From Desulfoluna sp942491485 (GTDB lineage Bacteria; Desulfobacterota; Desulfobacteria; Desulfobacterales; Desulfolunaceae), in assembly GCA_942491485.1 (NCBI GenBank), contig CALOAX010000017.1:372001-436000 (forward strand): 64,000 nucleotides of DNA. The letters are read 5' to 3'. The notes beneath the pieces are model-generated. The model did not search any database. It saw only the letters and a list, made by a program, of their open reading frames with translations, and had not been told where the DNA came from. The first letter of the stretch is position 1, and each line of letters begins with the position of its first letter. Shown one piece after another: positions 61,163 to 64,000 of the stretch. A program made the position numbers and the translations under genes.

Positions 61163-62497
61163 ATGACCTGGAAAAAAAGATATCAGGATAAACTGGCCGA
61201 TTATGAAACAGCTGTGGCTTCCATAAGCTCAGGGAGCAGGATCGCTGCCCCCCCAGCTTCGAGCTTTCCCCTTGAGTTAGTCAACGCCCTCTCTTCCCGT
61301 GAGGACCTTGAGAATGTGCGGTTTGATTCGGGGCTTCTGATGAGGCTTCCGGACTTTATGACACCGGCACAGGAGGGACGGATCCACTATCACAGTTTTT
61401 TTCTGGGACCGCTGGAAAGGCTGGTGCGTGAAAGTTACCCCATCACCGCCACAAGCATTCATTTCAGCAGGCTCCACGAAAACTTTTCAAAGGGGAGTCT
61501 GGATGCCGTTTTTCTGGAGGTTTCCCCACCGGATGAGATGGGCTCCATGAGCCTCGGTCCCATGGGGACCCTTGCCGGGCGAGCCATGATCCAGGCGGCC
61601 GACCGGGTGATTGTGCAGGTGAACCCCCATGTGCCCTTTATCCATGGGGAGGATGCCCATGTGCATGTGGATGAGGTGGACTTTATCTGCGACTGTGACC
61701 GGCCGCTCTTTGAGGTGCCCGATGCCAGCCCGGATGCAGCGGAAGCAAAGATCGCCGATTTTATTTCTGAGCGTATTCCTGACGGGGCCACCATTCAACT
61801 TGGCATCGGCAAACTGGCCAACGCCATCGGCGACAGGCTCTTAGGGAAAAAGGATTTGGGGATTCATTCTGAGATGCTGACGCCCTCGCTGATTCGGTTG
61901 ATTCAGGAGGGGGTTGCCACCGGGGCGAAAAAGGAGCTTCATCGCGGCAAAGCCGTTGGTGGTTTCTCCTTGGGTGCCAAGGCCGATTACGACTTTCTTC
62001 ACAGCAACCCCCAGGTCGAATTCTACCCTGTGTCCTACGTCAACGATCCCGCAGTGGTAGCGAAACACAGCAACTTTATCTCGGTGAACAATGCCCTTGC
62101 CATCGACCTGACAGGCCAGGCGGCCAGCGAGTCCCTGGGGTTCAGCCAGTTCAGCGGGACCGGCGGGCAGCTCGACTTTGTCCGCGGCGCGCGCATGTCC
62201 CACGGCGGGATGTCTTTCCTGGCCCTGAAGTCCACTGCCGGATCAGGAAGCGGCCTTATCTCCCGAATCCGATGCACCCTGGATCCCGGGGCCGTCATCA
62301 CAACGCCTCGGAGCGACGTGCAGTACATTGTCACCGAGTACGGCATTGCCGACCTCGACCGGAAGAGCATTCCCGATAGGGTTCGGGCCATGATCGCTAT
62401 TGCTCACCCGTTGTTCCGCGATGAACTCTCCCGGGAAGCCATGGCATCCGGCCTGGTCAGTTTCAGTGATCTTCAAGGGGTAAAAGCTGCGGCGTGA
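61163..62497 (+). CDS. CoA-transferase, acetyl-CoA hydrolase/4-hydroxybutyrate CoA-transferase family
   Basis: About 444 residues from MTWKKRYQD (GGAGGTAAC directly before). Family landmarks: GSRIAAPPASSFP, FLEVSPPDEMGSMSLG, VNPHVPFIHGE, IPDGATIQLGIGKLANAIGDRL, GIHSEMLTPSLIRL (the Glu here is at the usual place of the catalytic Glu of family I CoA-transferases by my recollection), GTGGQLDFVRGARMSHGGMSFLALKST and VTEYGIADLDRKSIPDRVRAMIAIAHP. It transfers CoA between carboxylates, for example acetate/butyrate or aromatic acids. Divergent regulator and sigma-54 promoter imply induction by a substrate. Confidence 0.93.
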   Translation: MTWKKRYQDKLADYETAVASISSGSRIAAPPASSFPLELVNALSSREDLENVRFDSGLLMRLPDFMTPAQEGRIHYHSFFLGPLERLVRESYPITATSIHFSRLHENFSKGSLDAVFLEVSPPDEMGSMSLGPMGTLAGRAMIQAADRVIVQVNPHVPFIHGEDAHVHVDEVDFICDCDRPLFEVPDASPDAAEAKIADFISERIPDGATIQLGIGKLANAIGDRLLGKKDLGIHSEMLTPSLIRLIQEGVATGAKKELHRGKAVGGFSLGAKADYDFLHSNPQVEFYPVSYVNDPAVVAKHSNFISVNNALAIDLTGQAASESLGFSQFSGTGGQLDFVRGARMSHGGMSFLALKSTAGSGSGLISRIRCTLDPGAVITTPRSDVQYIVTEYGIADLDRKSIPDRVRAMIAIAHPLFRDELSREAMASGLVSFSDLQGVKAAA

Positions 62498-62511
62498 TGG
62501 AACGTCGAAAG

Positions 62512-62942
62512 GGCCTCCGGCGGCCCTGCCGGGGGCCAAACTTTTGAAAAGTTTGACAAACAGGTCTGAGGGAAATAGAGACGGCAATCGGAAAGTTTTT
62601 GCGGGGATTTTTTCAAAAAGCGACCCGCCGGGGGGAAGCTGAATAGTTACTATAGTTTTTATTCAAAAATGTGCATTCTAAGGATGTGATATTGGATATG
62701 CATGCATTCAATATATTGAATTTACATCTGTATGGCATGGTTCGACCCCATGTGGCAAGCCTACACGGTTCGAGTGATGCCATCTGTCGGCGCCCTTGGA
62801 AACTTGTGATACAGGCTGTGTCAACCACCAGCATTGGAGGCGGGCGCAGCCCGCGGCAAACGCCCTTGCGATTTGGCCCGAGGGACGAGGGACAAAGCGC
62901 AAGGGCAATCAGCTTTCGAGGTGGCTCACCTCGCCGCCGGCA
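62512..62942. repeat. Repeat cluster: types A, C, B with a GGTTCGACCCC motif
   Basis: Type A (62512-62565), type C (about 62588-62637, TTTTTGCGGGGATTTTTTCA), an AT-rich stretch with ATGGTTCGACCCCATG (62733-62748), and a type B copy (about 62875-62942). Fills the space between two genes that converge. Confidence 0.8.
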
Positions 62943-62963
62943 TGGTTTTGTCCCTGCTTGCTG

Positions 62964-64000
62964 TTACATGTTGATGGTGATGCCGACGTACAGGGTGCTG
63001 CAGGAGCCTTCGTAGCTGTAGTCGGGGTTTTCGCCGGTGGGGGATATTTTGGTAATATCCCGGTCAACGAGAAACTGGTGCTGGTAGGCGGCGAAGAGAT
63101 CGATGTCCCGTTTCATGCGTCCGAAGCCGGGGAGGCGGTAGCTTGTCCCCACAGAGACGATGTGCTTGTCGTTGTCCAGGTAGTTGATGATTCCTGCGGT
63201 GGCATCGTCCGGCACAAAGGTGGGTTCAAAGCAGTAGCCCCCCTGCAGGGCGAGTCGGTCGGTGAGGCGGTATTCAGCGCCCAGTTTGGGCACGAGGATG
63301 TCATCTAAGTCGGGGAGGTCGGTTCCGAAGTTTACCTTGTGGCTGTCGGAGAGGTCAAACCCGGACCATTTTTGCTGTTCCAGCTCAAGGGAGACCATGA
63401 GTTTGTCGGTGAAATCGTAGGATACCCCAACCGTATAGATGTCGGGCTGGAAGTAATCGAAGAGAGAGAGGCGCATGTTCAGGAGGACATTGCCCGTATC
63501 CAGGGTGGCGATGGTATCCAGGGGCTCGATTTCGAGTTTGGATTTCTGTCGGTAGGAGAAGCCGATCTCAAGGCCCTCAAGGGCCGGGATTCTCTTCCCG
63601 GGGCTGACGTAAAAACCAGCCACAGCTGTGGGCTCCAGGGAGATGTCCATGATGGCGTTGCCCACCGGGACCTGAAGCTCTTCTGTGATCTCGAGGTCGG
63701 AAATGGCGATGGTGCCGGAACCGCCGAAGGAGATGTTGAGCCCTAAGCCCACGCCGAAGAGGTCGTCCATGAAGCCGAAGCCCGCACCTGCCAGGATCAG
63801 TGCCCGCTGAGCTTCCCTTCCGTAGCGGACGAAGTTATGGGTGCGGGGGTCGACGTCGTTGATTTTAACGACGGTGAGATCGTCGTTGATGGCCATGGAA
63901 AAGCCCATGCGGGCCGATGAGATGACCTCGGGCATGGTGTAGATGGTGTTGATGTCCATGGCAAGGCCGATGAGGCATGTGCCGAAATCGAGGTTGTCAG
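62964..64000 (-). CDS. OmpP1/FadL/TodX-type outer membrane transporter, N-terminal part outside the window
   Basis: 345 visible residues; the frame is open to the right edge (reading DNLDFGTCLIGLAMDINTIY just before the first Met at 63959), so the signal peptide and the plug domain are missing. The visible part is a beta-barrel with FadL-family traits: SYRQKSKLEIEPL (the SYxS/SYRxKxxxxxxG region), PDIYTVGVSYDFTDKLMVSLELEQQKWSGFD, PKLGAEYRLTDRLALQGGYCFEPTFVPDDATAG and HIVSVGTSYRLP. FadL proteins admit long-chain fatty acids or hydrophobic aromatics across the outer membrane. The C-terminus is YVGITINM, lacking a final aromatic. Confidence 0.85.
   Translation of the reverse strand, partial: DNLDFGTCLIGLAMDINTIYTMPEVISSARMGFSMAINDDLTVVKINDVDPRTHNFVRYGREAQRALILAGAGFGFMDDLFGVGLGLNISFGGSGTIAISDLEITEELQVPVGNAIMDISLEPTAVAGFYVSPGKRIPALEGLEIGFSYRQKSKLEIEPLDTIATLDTGNVLLNMRLSLFDYFQPDIYTVGVSYDFTDKLMVSLELEQQKWSGFDLSDSHKVNFGTDLPDLDDILVPKLGAEYRLTDRLALQGGYCFEPTFVPDDATAGIINYLDNDKHIVSVGTSYRLPGFGRMKRDIDLFAAYQHQFLVDRDITKISPTGENPDYSYEGSCSTLYVGITINM

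Overview
The window looks like a chromosome segment of a Desulfobacterota (former deltaproteobacterial), probably anaerobic, bacterium. This rests on gene content, not on a marker gene: a NuoG/NuoE/NuoF-like redox cluster next to metV and metF (reductive acetyl-CoA type C1 metabolism), a Tat-exported flavoprotein with a ferredoxin, type IV pilus minor pilins with PilY1, DcaP-like and FadL-like outer-membrane proteins, and a sigma-54 activator. No rRNA, tRNA or CRISPR array was found.

Layout. 1-9.4 kb: a hybrid histidine kinase cut by the window edge, a DUF4136 lipoprotein, a flavin reductase-like protein, an ABC-F ATPase and MgtE. 9.4-15.2 kb: a dienoyl-CoA isomerase-like crotonase, then an IS630-type element split by a complete IS66 element with an exact 8-bp target duplication. 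15.2-24.3 kb: five co-oriented genes, NuoG/FdhA-like, NuoE-like, a NuoF-GltD fusion, MetV and MetF, separated by repeats. 24.6-30.1 kb: PilZ protein, a chimeric SDR, an AraC-type regulator and a BaeSR-like two-component system. 31.1-37.4 kb: a compact operon of CotH kinase-like lipoprotein, HlyD-like adaptor with an extra C-terminal domain, TolC-like protein, VTC polyphosphate polymerase-like protein and DUF4956 membrane protein. 37.7-44.1 kb: minor pilins and PilY1. 44.8-50.4 kb: exported proteins, a DUF1566 gene with an in-frame stop, ferredoxin, a decayed ferric-reductase-like membrane gene and a Tat flavoprotein. 50.6-57.4 kb: an accessory region between two near-identical direct repeats, holding a small multidrug export protein, an integron-type cassette with a GGDEF gene and attC site, and a truncated group II intron inserted in a second attC. 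58-64 kb: porin, sigma-54 regulator with a divergent CoA-transferase, and a FadL-like protein cut by the right edge.

The noncoding space is unusually structured. At least three palindromic repeat types, all rich in a CCTCCGGCGG core, sit at most gene borders between 2.6 and 30.5 kb and again from 46.5 kb on, but are absent from the 31-46 kb operons. Two ~105-bp MITEs carry the same terminal inverted repeats as the IS630 element, and a paralogous block in the window preserves an empty site for one of them.

The two best candidates for undescribed biology are the CotH/HlyD/TolC/VTC/DUF4956 operon, which joins polyphosphate-type chemistry to an envelope-spanning conduit, and the NuoGEF-GltD-MetVF cluster, whose large subunit lacks two catalytic residues of true formate dehydrogenases.
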